Assembly (NCBI GenBank): GCA_016125555.1
Contig: WGLN01000001.1
Span: 310,001-374,000 of the forward strand
From: Porphyrobacter sp.
GTDB lineage: Bacteria; Pseudomonadota; Alphaproteobacteria; Sphingomonadales; Sphingomonadaceae
Direction: 5' to 3'
Length of the DNA: 64,000 nucleotides
Positions 18,282 to 25,757 of this stretch are shown piece after piece. A program made the position numbers and the translations under genes. The first letter of the stretch is position 1; every line of letters begins with the position of its first letter. The notes beneath the pieces were generated by a model. The model was not told the DNA's origin. It searched no databases and was given only the letters and a program-made list of their open reading frames with translations.

Positions 18282-19033
18282 CAGGCCGACAGGAATCCCG
18301 CGATCGCCTCGCCCAGTTCGGGCATGGTGACGCTGCTCATATGGGTGCCGGGAACGGGAATGTAGCGGGCATCCGGGAGGCGCGCGGCGAGGTCCTCGGC
18401 AGAGCCGTTGTCCTGGTCCTCGGTCCCGCAGATGACGGCGGTGGGCATGGTGATGTTCGCCAGCTGTGCGAGGTCGAAATCGTCCATCGCGTCCAGCAGC
18501 AGCCGCGCCGCGACACGGTCCATACCCTGCGATTTGAGGAAGGTGCGCGCGAGATAGGCCGGATCGCCAGGCCGGATGGTGTCGAACTCGTCGATGACCC
18601 GCTTGAAGAAGGCGGCGCGGCGCTGCCACTCGCCGAGGCCCGCAGTGCCCATCCCGCACACCGCGAGCCGCCGGGGGGTCAGCACGGAGTGAGCGACCGC
18701 GTGGATCGCGGTGCGCGCGCCCAGAGAAAAGCCGACGAGATCGAAGCCGCCCGGCTTCAGCCCGAGATGCTCGGCCAGCGCGGCGACATCGCGCACCAGC
18801 ACGCCGACCGGATAGGCCGCCGGATCGTGCGGCGCCGCGCTTTCGCCGTGGACGCGGAAGTCGGGCATGACCGCCCGGAATCCCGCCGCGGCGAGCCTGG
18901 AGGCGTGCCCGAACTTGATCCAGTTCATCTGCGCGGAGGAGAACAGGCCGTGCAGCAGCAGCACCGGGCGCCCCTCGCCTGCGCTGTGGATTGCGAGGCG
19001 GGTGCCGTCGAAGCTGGCGACATGCTCAACCAC
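18281..19033 (-). CDS. Alpha/beta hydrolase
   Basis: A 250-residue alpha/beta-hydrolase fold protein. The oxyanion HGLF motif is near residue 26, the nucleophile elbow GFSLGA near residue 94, a later GTEDQDNG carries the acid, and GTHMSSV the catalytic His. No signal peptide. No ATG exists in the N-terminal region; the GTG at 19033 is chosen because it opens just before the conserved VASFDGTRLAIHSAG strand and overlaps the upstream gene's end by 8 bp. Substrate (an ester or lactone) is unknown. Its position in the rimBK operon may be accidental. Confidence 0.82.
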   Translation of the reverse strand: MVEHVASFDGTRLAIHSAGEGRPVLLLHGLFSSAQMNWIKFGHASRLAAAGFRAVMPDFRVHGESAAPHDPAAYPVGVLVRDVAALAEHLGLKPGGFDLVGFSLGARTAIHAVAHSVLTPRRLAVCGMGTAGLGEWQRRAAFFKRVIDEFDTIRPGDPAYLARTFLKSQGMDRVAARLLLDAMDDFDLAQLANITMPTAVICGTEDQDNGSAEDLAARLPDARYIPVPGTHMSSVTMPELGEAIAGFLSA

Positions 19034-19679
19034 GCCGCGCCAGCCCCTTCTGCTCCATCCGCCACTGCGCCATCGCGATGCGGTCCTGGCCGAAAAAGGG
19101 CTCGCCCTCGAACACGAGGGTCGGCACGCCCCAGTGCCCCGCGGCTTCCAGCGCGGCCTGGTTGGCGGCGATTTCGGCATCGAGCGCCGCGGCATCATCG
19201 CGCGCCTCGGCCTCGAGCGCGGCGAAGTCGAGCCCGGCGCGGGCCGTCGCCCCGGCGAGGTGGTCGCCCTCGTGCCAGTTGTCGACGCTGCCCGACCAGA
19301 TCACCTTCGAAACCTCGTCGGCAAACGCCAGCCCCTTCCCCGCCCGCTCGGCGGCCTGCCCCATCCGGCACAGGCGGTGGATGTGCGGCTGCTCGGAGGC
19401 AATTTCGCGGGTGGCGAGGTTCTGCACCACCGGATCGGGGCGAGGCCAGCGATAGGGGATGCCGAGCATCTGCGCCGAACGCGCCGCGTCGATGAAGATG
19501 TAGCGCCCGACATTGGGGTTGCCGGTGAACAGGATCGCAGGGTCGCGGATCGCGATCGGCAGCACGGTGCGCAGCGCAATCGCGAGGTCATATTCCTCGG
19601 TCATGGCGCGGTAACGCCCGACGGCAAGATAGGAATAGGGCGAGCGGAAGCTGAAGAACAGGTCGGCGTGGAGCGTCAT
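19026..19679 (-). CDS. DsbA-family / 2-hydroxychromene-2-carboxylate isomerase-like protein
   Basis: A 217-residue thioredoxin-fold protein of the HCCA isomerase (kappa GST-like) family. The N-terminus DLFFSFRSPYSYLAVGRY has the serine-containing motif (S-x-x-SPY-Y) that replaces the CxxC of DsbA, and the C-terminal HWGVPTLVFEGEPFFGQDR contains the cis-proline and the family's ending. Such enzymes use glutathione in isomerisation of aromatic breakdown products, but no aromatic catabolic operon is present. It heads the four-gene operon isomerase-hydrolase-rimB-rimK and is divergent from marR. Confidence 0.85.
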   Translation of the reverse strand: MTLHADLFFSFRSPYSYLAVGRYRAMTEEYDLAIALRTVLPIAIRDPAILFTGNPNVGRYIFIDAARSAQMLGIPYRWPRPDPVVQNLATREIASEQPHIHRLCRMGQAAERAGKGLAFADEVSKVIWSGSVDNWHEGDHLAGATARAGLDFAALEAEARDDAAALDAEIAANQAALEAAGHWGVPTLVFEGEPFFGQDRIAMAQWRMEQKGLARRG

Positions 19680-19691
19680 GGCAGCCTTGCT

Positions 19692-19756
19692 AGCGGGCTT
19701 CGCCGCAGTGGGCCAGTTTTTCGTCGCAACGGACCCTTGCAGATACTAAGCCCGCT
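19692..19756. repeat. 9-bp inverted repeat in the marR/isomerase intergenic region
   Basis: AGCGGGCTT at 19692-19700 is exactly complementary to AAGCCCGCT at 19748-19756, with 47 bp between. The pair brackets the divergent promoter region and may be an operator pair or a loop-forming site. Confidence 0.4.
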
Positions 19757-19760
19757 TATT

Positions 19761-19774
19761 ATGTGCGCGCACAT
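19761..19774. promoter_or_regulatory. Perfect 14-bp palindrome over the marR start codon (candidate operator)
   Basis: ATGTGCGCGCACAT reads the same on both strands. It includes the first candidate start codon (19761) and touches the second (19773), directly after TTATTAT, a likely -10 box. MarR-family regulators commonly bind such palindromes to repress their own operon; that this is the MarR target is inferred. Confidence 0.5.
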
Positions 19775-20216
19775 GATCACCGACACCGGATATCGACTCG
19801 CCGACAACTCGCGCCAGCTGCGCCGCCTGTTCGACGAGCGCGTGCGCAGCCTCGGCCTGACCGGGCCGCAGGCGCGCCTGCTGCTCTCGCTGGTGCGCAA
19901 CCCCAACGAGAACCAGGCCTTCTATGCCGAACGGCTCGAGATCGAGCCGATCACCCTCACCCGCATCGTCGATCGGCTCGAGGAAGCCGGATGGATCGAG
20001 CGGCACAGCGATCCCGCCGACCGCCGCGCGCGCATCCTGCACCTCACCGCCAAAAGCCGCGGCATCGTCGTGCGTCTGCAGGGGATCGTCGAGGCGCTCT
20101 TCGAGGAGATGCTCGATGGCTTCGCCGCGGCGGAACGTGCGCTCTTTGCGCAGTCGCTCGAACGGATCGCCGCCAATCTTGCCGCTGCCCGGCAGCCGGA
20201 GGTGGCCCATGGCTGA
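19761..20216 (+). CDS. MarR-family transcriptional regulator
   Basis: A 151-residue (or 147 if the ATG at 19773 is used) winged-helix regulator. The recognition region LTGPQARLLLSLVRNPNENQ, the helix-turn-helix ERLEIEPITLTRIVDRLEEAGWIER and the wing HSDPADRRARILHLTAK are clear. Its gene overlaps emrA by 8 bp, and the order regulator-EmrA-EmrB matches the enterobacterial emrRAB drug-efflux operon. Autorepression through the palindrome at the start codon, relieved by a small aromatic ligand, is the likely control. Confidence 0.92.
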   Translation: MCAHMITDTGYRLADNSRQLRRLFDERVRSLGLTGPQARLLLSLVRNPNENQAFYAERLEIEPITLTRIVDRLEEAGWIERHSDPADRRARILHLTAKSRGIVVRLQGIVEALFEEMLDGFAAAERALFAQSLERIAANLAAARQPEVAHG

Positions 20217-21300
20217 AGCCGATCCCGTGCGCACCCCCGTCCCCGCCTCCGCGGCGGAACCGCCGGCGCCTGCCGAAGCGCCCGAGAAGAAGCCCCGCTC
20301 TTGGCGGCGCTGGGCACTGATGCTGATCGTGCCGCTGGTGCTGCTCGCGGGCGTCTTTGTCTACTGGCAGAGCCTCCAGGGCAAGGTCTCCACCGACAAT
20401 GCCTATCTCAAGCAGGACATGGTCGCGGTCAGCGCCGAAGTCGGCGGGCCGATCGTCGAGGTGATGGTCGCCGATGGTGACGAGGTCGCCGCGGGCCAGC
20501 TGCTGTTCCGCATCGATCCCGAGCCCTATCGCCTGCAGCTGGCCGAGGCCAATGCCGCCATCGCGCGGGCCCAGGCCAACGTCACCGCCCTGCAGAACGC
20601 CCCCGAGCTGACGGGCACCGATATCGAGGCCGCGCGCAGCGACGTGAAGTTCGCGCAGGCACGCTTCGAACGCGTCAAGGCGCTGCGCGAAAAGGGCTTT
20701 TCGACCAAGGCCGATTACGAGGCCGCCGAGCAGGCGGTGGTGCAGGCGCGCGAGGCCGTGCGCCAGGCCGAGAACCGCCAGCGCGAGGCGCGCGCGCGGC
20801 TCGCCACGGGTGCTGCGGTGCCCGGCAAGAACCCGCAGGTCGCGGCGGCCGAAGCGCAGCGCGCCAATGCCGAGCTGGCCCTGCGCCGCACCGAGGTCCA
20901 CGCCCCGGCCGCCGGGACCATCGCGCAGGCGGACCGCCTCCAGGTCGGCCAGCAGGTCGTCCCCAACCTGCCGGTGCTGACGCTGGTGCGCGACGGTTCG
21001 ACCTATGTCGAGGCCAACTTCAAGGAGACCGATCTGGCCGACATGGCCGTGGGCCAGCGCGCCGAGGTGCGCTTCGATGCCTATCCCGATGTCGTCCTGA
21101 AGGGCCGCGTCGCCTCGATCGGCGCGGGCACGGGCTCGGAATTCTCGGTCATCCCGGCGCAGAACGCGACCGGCAACTGGGTGAAGGTCACCCAGCGCGT
21201 GCCGGTGCGCATCGCGCTCGAGGACAAGAGCCCGCGCCGCCTGATCGCCGGCCTTTCGAGCGAGGTGACGGTCTTCACCGACGATAACGGCGCGCGCTGA
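20209..21300 (+). CDS. emrA: EmrA-type membrane fusion protein (HlyD family)
   Basis: A 363-residue periplasmic adaptor that links an inner-membrane MFS pump to an outer-membrane channel. A Pro/Ala-rich cytoplasmic leader is followed by one membrane anchor (about residues 33-50, WALMLIVPLVLLAGVFVYW). Next come the biotinyl-lipoyl half-motif KVSTDNAYLKQDMVAVSAEV, a coiled-coil hairpin rich in Ala/Glu/Arg (about 105-215) and the beta-barrel region VEANFKETDLADMAVGQ. It starts 8 bp inside marR and its stop overlaps the emrB ATG by one base, giving a tightly coupled operon. Confidence 0.93.
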   Translation: MAEADPVRTPVPASAAEPPAPAEAPEKKPRSWRRWALMLIVPLVLLAGVFVYWQSLQGKVSTDNAYLKQDMVAVSAEVGGPIVEVMVADGDEVAAGQLLFRIDPEPYRLQLAEANAAIARAQANVTALQNAPELTGTDIEAARSDVKFAQARFERVKALREKGFSTKADYEAAEQAVVQAREAVRQAENRQREARARLATGAAVPGKNPQVAAAEAQRANAELALRRTEVHAPAAGTIAQADRLQVGQQVVPNLPVLTLVRDGSTYVEANFKETDLADMAVGQRAEVRFDAYPDVVLKGRVASIGAGTGSEFSVIPAQNATGNWVKVTQRVPVRIALEDKSPRRLIAGLSSEVTVFTDDNGAR

Positions 21301-22886
21301 TGGCGACCCGCGCCGCGCCTGCCGCCGCCGCGCCCCGCCCGGCGCCGGCGCCTCCGCACGGAGACGTCGCCGAGCTGGAGAGCAGCAACTACCCGCTGAT
21401 GCTGGTCGGGGTGATGGCCGCCTCGCTGCTGCAGATTCTCGACACCACCATCGCGAACGTCGCGCTGCCGCACATGCAGAGCTCGCTCGGCGCGACGGTC
21501 GACACCATCACTTGGGTGCTGACCAGCTACATCATCGCCTCGGCAGTGGCGCTGCCGATCACCGGCTGGCTTTCCGACCGGATCGGCGCGCGGCGGCTGT
21601 TCATCATGTCGGTCGCGGGGTTCATTTCCGCCTCGATGCTGTGCGGGATCGCGCAGAATCTCGAGGAGATGGTGATCTTCCGCGCGCTGCAGGGCGTGGC
21701 CGGGGCCTTCATCGCGCCCTTGAGCCAGTCCTTCATGCTCGACACGACCCGTCCGAGCCGCCACCCGCAGGTGATGGCGATCTGGGGCATGGGGATCATG
21801 ATCGGCCCGATCCTCGGCCCCATCCTCGGCGGCTGGCTGACCGAAACCGCCAACTGGCGCTGGGTGTTCTACGTCAACCTGCCGGTCGGCATCCTCTCGC
21901 TCGCGATCCTCATCGCCTGCCTGCCGCACCGCCCGCAGCGCACCCGCCGCTTCGACATCACCGGTTTCGCGCTCATGGCGGTGGCGCTCGCGTCCTTCCA
22001 GCTGCTGCTCGATCGCGGTGCGCAGGAGGACTGGTTCGCCTCGACTGAGATCTGGACCTATGCCCTGCTGATGCTCTCGGCGACGTGGATGGCGGTCGTG
22101 CACTTCGCCACCGCGCGCGCGCCGATGTTCGAGCGCGCGCTGTTCGCCGACCGCAACTTCGCGATCGCACTGTCCTTTATGGTGGTGATCGGCATCGTGA
22201 TGTTCGCGGTGATGGCGCTGCTGCCGCCGATGCTGCAGAACCTGTTCAATTACGGGGTGATCGACACCGGCATCGTGCTGATGCCGCGCGGGGTGGGCAT
22301 TCTCGCCTCGATGCAGCTTTCCGGCCTGCTGATGCGCCGCGGGGTCGATGCGCGGCCGGTGGTGGCGAGCGGGTTCCTGATCTGCGCGGTCTCGCTGTGG
22401 CAGATGGCGCACTGGTCGCTCGACGTCGATCAGACCCATGTCGTCATCAGCGGGCTGCTGCAGGGTCTCGGCATGGGGCTGGTGTTCATCCCGCTGCAGG
22501 TCAGCGCCTTCGCGACGCTCAGTCCCACCCTTCGCACCGACGGGTCGAGCCTGCTCAACCTGTTCCGCTCGCTGGGCGCTTCGGCCGGGATTTCGTGGAT
22601 GACCGTGCTGCTTGCGCGCAACATCCAGACCGCGCACGCCGATCTCGGCAGCCACGTGACCGCGGCGACCGGCAACATCGTCGATTTCTCGACCACCGAC
22701 CGCTTCCAGGCACTGGGCGACACGGCAATGACCCTCGTCAACGCCGAGATCACCCGGCAGGCGGCAATGATCGCCTATATCGACGATTTCTGGCTGATGA
22801 TGTGGATCACGCTGGCAGCGGCGCCGCTCGCCTTCCTGATGCGCAAGAACCGGAGACCGGCGGGCCCGGTGACGCTGTCCGAGTGA
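21300..22886 (+). CDS. emrB: EmrB/QacA-type drug efflux MFS transporter (DHA2, 14 TM)
   Basis: A 528-residue proton-driven multidrug exporter. Motif D1 (LDTTIANVALP) is near residue 44, SYIIASAVALPITGWLSDRIGARRLF carries the MFS loop signature, and motif C (GIMIGPILGPILGGWL) is in TM5. Hydrophobic segments fit 14 helices, with a periplasmic loop near NIQTAHADLGSHV. Paired with EmrA it would expel hydrophobic compounds across both membranes through a TolC-like channel encoded elsewhere. Confidence 0.93.
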   Translation: MATRAAPAAAAPRPAPAPPHGDVAELESSNYPLMLVGVMAASLLQILDTTIANVALPHMQSSLGATVDTITWVLTSYIIASAVALPITGWLSDRIGARRLFIMSVAGFISASMLCGIAQNLEEMVIFRALQGVAGAFIAPLSQSFMLDTTRPSRHPQVMAIWGMGIMIGPILGPILGGWLTETANWRWVFYVNLPVGILSLAILIACLPHRPQRTRRFDITGFALMAVALASFQLLLDRGAQEDWFASTEIWTYALLMLSATWMAVVHFATARAPMFERALFADRNFAIALSFMVVIGIVMFAVMALLPPMLQNLFNYGVIDTGIVLMPRGVGILASMQLSGLLMRRGVDARPVVASGFLICAVSLWQMAHWSLDVDQTHVVISGLLQGLGMGLVFIPLQVSAFATLSPTLRTDGSSLLNLFRSLGASAGISWMTVLLARNIQTAHADLGSHVTAATGNIVDFSTTDRFQALGDTAMTLVNAEITRQAAMIAYIDDFWLMMWITLAAAPLAFLMRKNRRPAGPVTLSE

Positions 22887-22892
22887 CGCGGC

Positions 22893-23444
22893 TTACCTGA
22901 AGAAGCACTGCGTTCCGGCGTAGAGCATCTCGACCCTGTCGTCCGCGATGAAGCCGCCGATGCGATCGCCCAGCGCGAACTCCTCGCCGAGCGTGCTGTC
23001 TGCCACCGGGGCGTAGCCCGGCGCGGCTTCGGCGACCGCGCGCGCGCTGCCGACCTGCACCGCGCCCGGCATCCGCACAACGCCGGTCGCGGGACGATCG
23101 CCGTCCTGCGCGAGGTGCCAGCTCCAGCCGACGAGGTGCCGGTCCTGGAAATGCGCGGTCAGCCCGCCTGCGAAATCGGTGAAGGTGATCGGCCCCGCGC
23201 CGCATTCGGGGTTCGATCCGGAACGCAGCGGGACGCCCAGCGCCTTGGCGAGCGCGGTCTCGACCTCCTTCTGCCCGGCTGCGAAGTAAAACGCCTCCGG
23301 CCCCGCCGCGAGCCCCTCCCCGCGCAGCTCGACGACGTTCGCGGCGACCTCGCCGCTTGCATCCTTGGCAGCGGGATCCGAAGCGCCGCTGTCGCAGCCT
23401 GCGAGAGCCAGCGCAGCTGCCAAGCCGATCAGGGCCCGCCGCAC
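22893..23444 (-). CDS. Predicted lipoprotein, unknown function
   Basis: A 183-residue protein with a lipoprotein signal: RRALIGLAAALALAGC ends in a lipobox (LALAGC). The mature part starts with Asp/Ser and should be anchored in the envelope. Two more cysteines (NPEC and the C-terminal QCFF) may pair. The GTG at 23444 is chosen because AGAAGGG lies 9 nt upstream; the TTG at 23453 would leave only one base between that site and the start. It follows asd by 5 bp and is probably cotranscribed. No family was recognised. Confidence 0.72.
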   Translation of the reverse strand: MRRALIGLAAALALAGCDSGASDPAAKDASGEVAANVVELRGEGLAAGPEAFYFAAGQKEVETALAKALGVPLRSGSNPECGAGPITFTDFAGGLTAHFQDRHLVGWSWHLAQDGDRPATGVVRMPGAVQVGSARAVAEAAPGYAPVADSTLGEEFALGDRIGGFIADDRVEMLYAGTQCFFR

Positions 23445-23449
23445 CGCGC

Positions 23450-24475
23450 TCAACCCTTCTTGAGGTGACGGCGGCCGAGCAGCTCGGCGATCTGCACCGC
23501 GTTCAATGCGGCGCCCTTGCGCAGGTTATCGGAGACGCACCACAGGGTGAGGCCGTTCTCGACCGTCGGGTCCTCGCGCACGCGGCTGACGAAGGTCGCG
23601 GCATCGCCGACGCATTCGATGGGCGTGATGTATCCGCCGTCCTCGCGCTTGTCGACGAGCATCACGCCGGGCGCCTCGCGCAGGATGTCCTGCGCCTGTT
23701 CGGCGGAAATCTCGTTTGCGAACTCGATATTGACCGCCTCGGAGTGCCCGACGAACACCGGCACGCGCACGCAGGTCGCGGTCAGCTTGATCTTGGGATC
23801 GAGGATCTTCTTGGTCTCGACCACCATCTTCCATTCTTCCTTGGTCGAGCCGTCGTCGAGGAAGGTGTCGATATGCGGGATGACGTTGAAGGCGATCTGC
23901 TTGGTGAACTTGGCCGGTTCGACCGGATCACCGACGAAGATCGCGCGGCTCTGCGAGAACAGCTCGTCCATCCCCGCCTTCCCCGCGCCAGAGGTCGACT
24001 GGTAGGTGCTCACCACCACCCGCTTGATCTTTGCGGCATCGTGCAGCGGCTTCAGCGCCACCACCAGCTGCGCGGTCGAGCAGTTGGGATTGGCGATGAT
24101 GTTGCGCGCGGTGTAGCCGTCGATCGCGTCGGGGTTCACCTCGGGCACGATCAGCGGCACGTCGGGGTCCATGCGGTAGAGCGAGGAATTGTCGATCACG
24201 ACGCAGCCGGCGGCCGCCGCCTTGGGTGCATATTCCTTGGCCGGGCCGGAGCCTGCCGCGAACAGCGCGATGTCCCAGCCCGCGAAGTCGAAATGCTCGA
24301 TGTTCTTGCACTTGAGCATCCGCCCGGTGTCGCCGAACTCGACCTCGCTCCCGACCGAGCGCGAGGAGGCGACCGCCGCGACCTCGTCGCAGGGGAAATT
24401 GCGCTCGGCGAGCACCTGCATCATCTCGCGCCCGACATTGCCGGTCGCGCCGACCACTGCCACCCGGTAACCCAC
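23450..24475 (-). CDS. asd: Aspartate-semialdehyde dehydrogenase
   Basis: A 341-residue NADPH enzyme that makes aspartate semialdehyde from aspartyl phosphate, for lysine/diaminopimelate, threonine and methionine. The nucleotide-binding GATGNVGREM is near residue 10, the catalytic Cys in NPNCSTAQLV near 132, STYQSTSGAG follows, and the C-terminal half has HSEAVNIEF with the catalytic His. The GTG at 24475 gives the usual N-terminus (GYRVAVVGATG) and has AGGAG upstream; the longer frame to 24664 is not used. Only an unrelated lipoprotein gene follows. Confidence 0.95.
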   Translation of the reverse strand: MGYRVAVVGATGNVGREMMQVLAERNFPCDEVAAVASSRSVGSEVEFGDTGRMLKCKNIEHFDFAGWDIALFAAGSGPAKEYAPKAAAAGCVVIDNSSLYRMDPDVPLIVPEVNPDAIDGYTARNIIANPNCSTAQLVVALKPLHDAAKIKRVVVSTYQSTSGAGKAGMDELFSQSRAIFVGDPVEPAKFTKQIAFNVIPHIDTFLDDGSTKEEWKMVVETKKILDPKIKLTATCVRVPVFVGHSEAVNIEFANEISAEQAQDILREAPGVMLVDKREDGGYITPIECVGDAATFVSRVREDPTVENGLTLWCVSDNLRKGAALNAVQIAELLGRRHLKKG

Positions 24476-24551
24476 TTCGCGTTCTCCTGATATTTCGCAG
24501 CCGCGAGATAGCGACTGCAGCGCCGGGGGCAAGGGCCGATCGCCCGACCGG

Positions 24552-25757
24552 TCAGGCCACACCCGCCAGATGCAGCACCAGCATCGCCGCCCCGCCGAGC
24601 GATCCGGCGAGGCCCAGCGCCGAAATCCAGCGATGCGCGATGCGCGCCTGCCACGCCAGCGCATTGACCAGCGCGAAGACCGCGAGGAAGATCAGGCTCG
24701 CCCCCTCGACCAGCTGCGCCAGCCCGCCGAGCGCCACCAGCGCGATCGCGCTACCCGCGAGCAGCAGCGTTCCCGCCCAAGGCACCCCGCTCGCGTCCTC
24801 TCGTGCGAACAGGCCCGGCATCGCCCCGTCCCCGGCGGCGCGCTTGGCGAGCCGGGCGGTGGCGAAGATCGTCGCGTTGATCGCCGATCCGGCGGAAAAG
24901 GCGGCCGCGAGCGACACCGCCCAGAAGCCCGGCCCGCCCAGCGCATCGCGCCCGGCGATGGCCAGCGCCACTTCCTCGCGCGCGACAATCTCGGGGGCCC
25001 CCGCCAGCATCGCCGCGCCCAGCGCCACCACGATATAGGTCGCGGTGGTGACGAGGATCGCGAGCGGCATGGCCCGCGCGATGGTGCGCGGCGGATCGCG
25101 CATCTCGTCGTAATCATAGCTCAGGAGCTGGAAGCCCTCGTAGGCCATGAACACGACCCCCATGCCGATCACCGCGCCCGTGATGCCGACCGGCTGGCCG
25201 GGGTCGGCGACCAGCTTGCCGGGCGCCCAGCGCGCGAGGCCCAGTCCGGCAAGGGTGAGCAGGATCGCGAGCTTGCCCCACACCGCGACCTTTTCGAGCA
25301 GGGTCGCCTCGGCCGCACCCATGAGGTTCACCCCGGCCAGCACCGCGATCGCCGCCACCGCTGCCGCGATCGCCCCCCAATGCGGCGCGCCCAGCGCGAA
25401 GGCGGCGTAGGAGCCGAAGGTCACCGCGTAGACCGACAGGGTGAAGACATAGCCCGTCACCAGCACCCACACTGCCACCTGCGCTGTGCGGTTCCAGCCG
25501 AGCGCGCGCAGATAGGCATAGGACCCGCCCGGCTCGCCGATCCGGCGGGTCATCGCCGAGTAGGAATGGCCCGAGGCGAGCGCCACCAGCCCGCCGCCGA
25601 GGAAGCTCAGCCAGGCCCATTGCCCGGCGACCGCAATGACGATGCCGAGCGTCGAGAAGATCCCTCCGCCGATCATCCCGCCCACCGCCATTGCCCAGGC
25701 CCCGCCGGGCCCGAGCGCGTGCGGTGATTCCTCGGCGGTTGCGGCGCCCCCGCTCAT
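24552..25757 (-). CDS. APC-family amino-acid permease
   Basis: A 401-residue transporter with about twelve hydrophobic segments. The first helix has the APC signature GGMIGGGIFSTLG, and the later SYDYDEMRDPPRTIARAMPLAI matches the loop where these proteins carry the E-x-x-P-x-R-x-I-P motif. The substrate is probably an amino acid or amine. Its ATG overlaps the stop of the DPP-IV-like peptidase gene as ATGA, so peptide hydrolysis and amino-acid uptake may be coupled. That pairing is suggestive but not proof. Confidence 0.87.
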   Translation of the reverse strand: MSGGAATAEESPHALGPGGAWAMAVGGMIGGGIFSTLGIVIAVAGQWAWLSFLGGGLVALASGHSYSAMTRRIGEPGGSYAYLRALGWNRTAQVAVWVLVTGYVFTLSVYAVTFGSYAAFALGAPHWGAIAAAVAAIAVLAGVNLMGAAEATLLEKVAVWGKLAILLTLAGLGLARWAPGKLVADPGQPVGITGAVIGMGVVFMAYEGFQLLSYDYDEMRDPPRTIARAMPLAILVTTATYIVVALGAAMLAGAPEIVAREEVALAIAGRDALGGPGFWAVSLAAAFSAGSAINATIFATARLAKRAAGDGAMPGLFAREDASGVPWAGTLLLAGSAIALVALGGLAQLVEGASLIFLAVFALVNALAWQARIAHRWISALGLAGSLGGAAMLVLHLAGVA

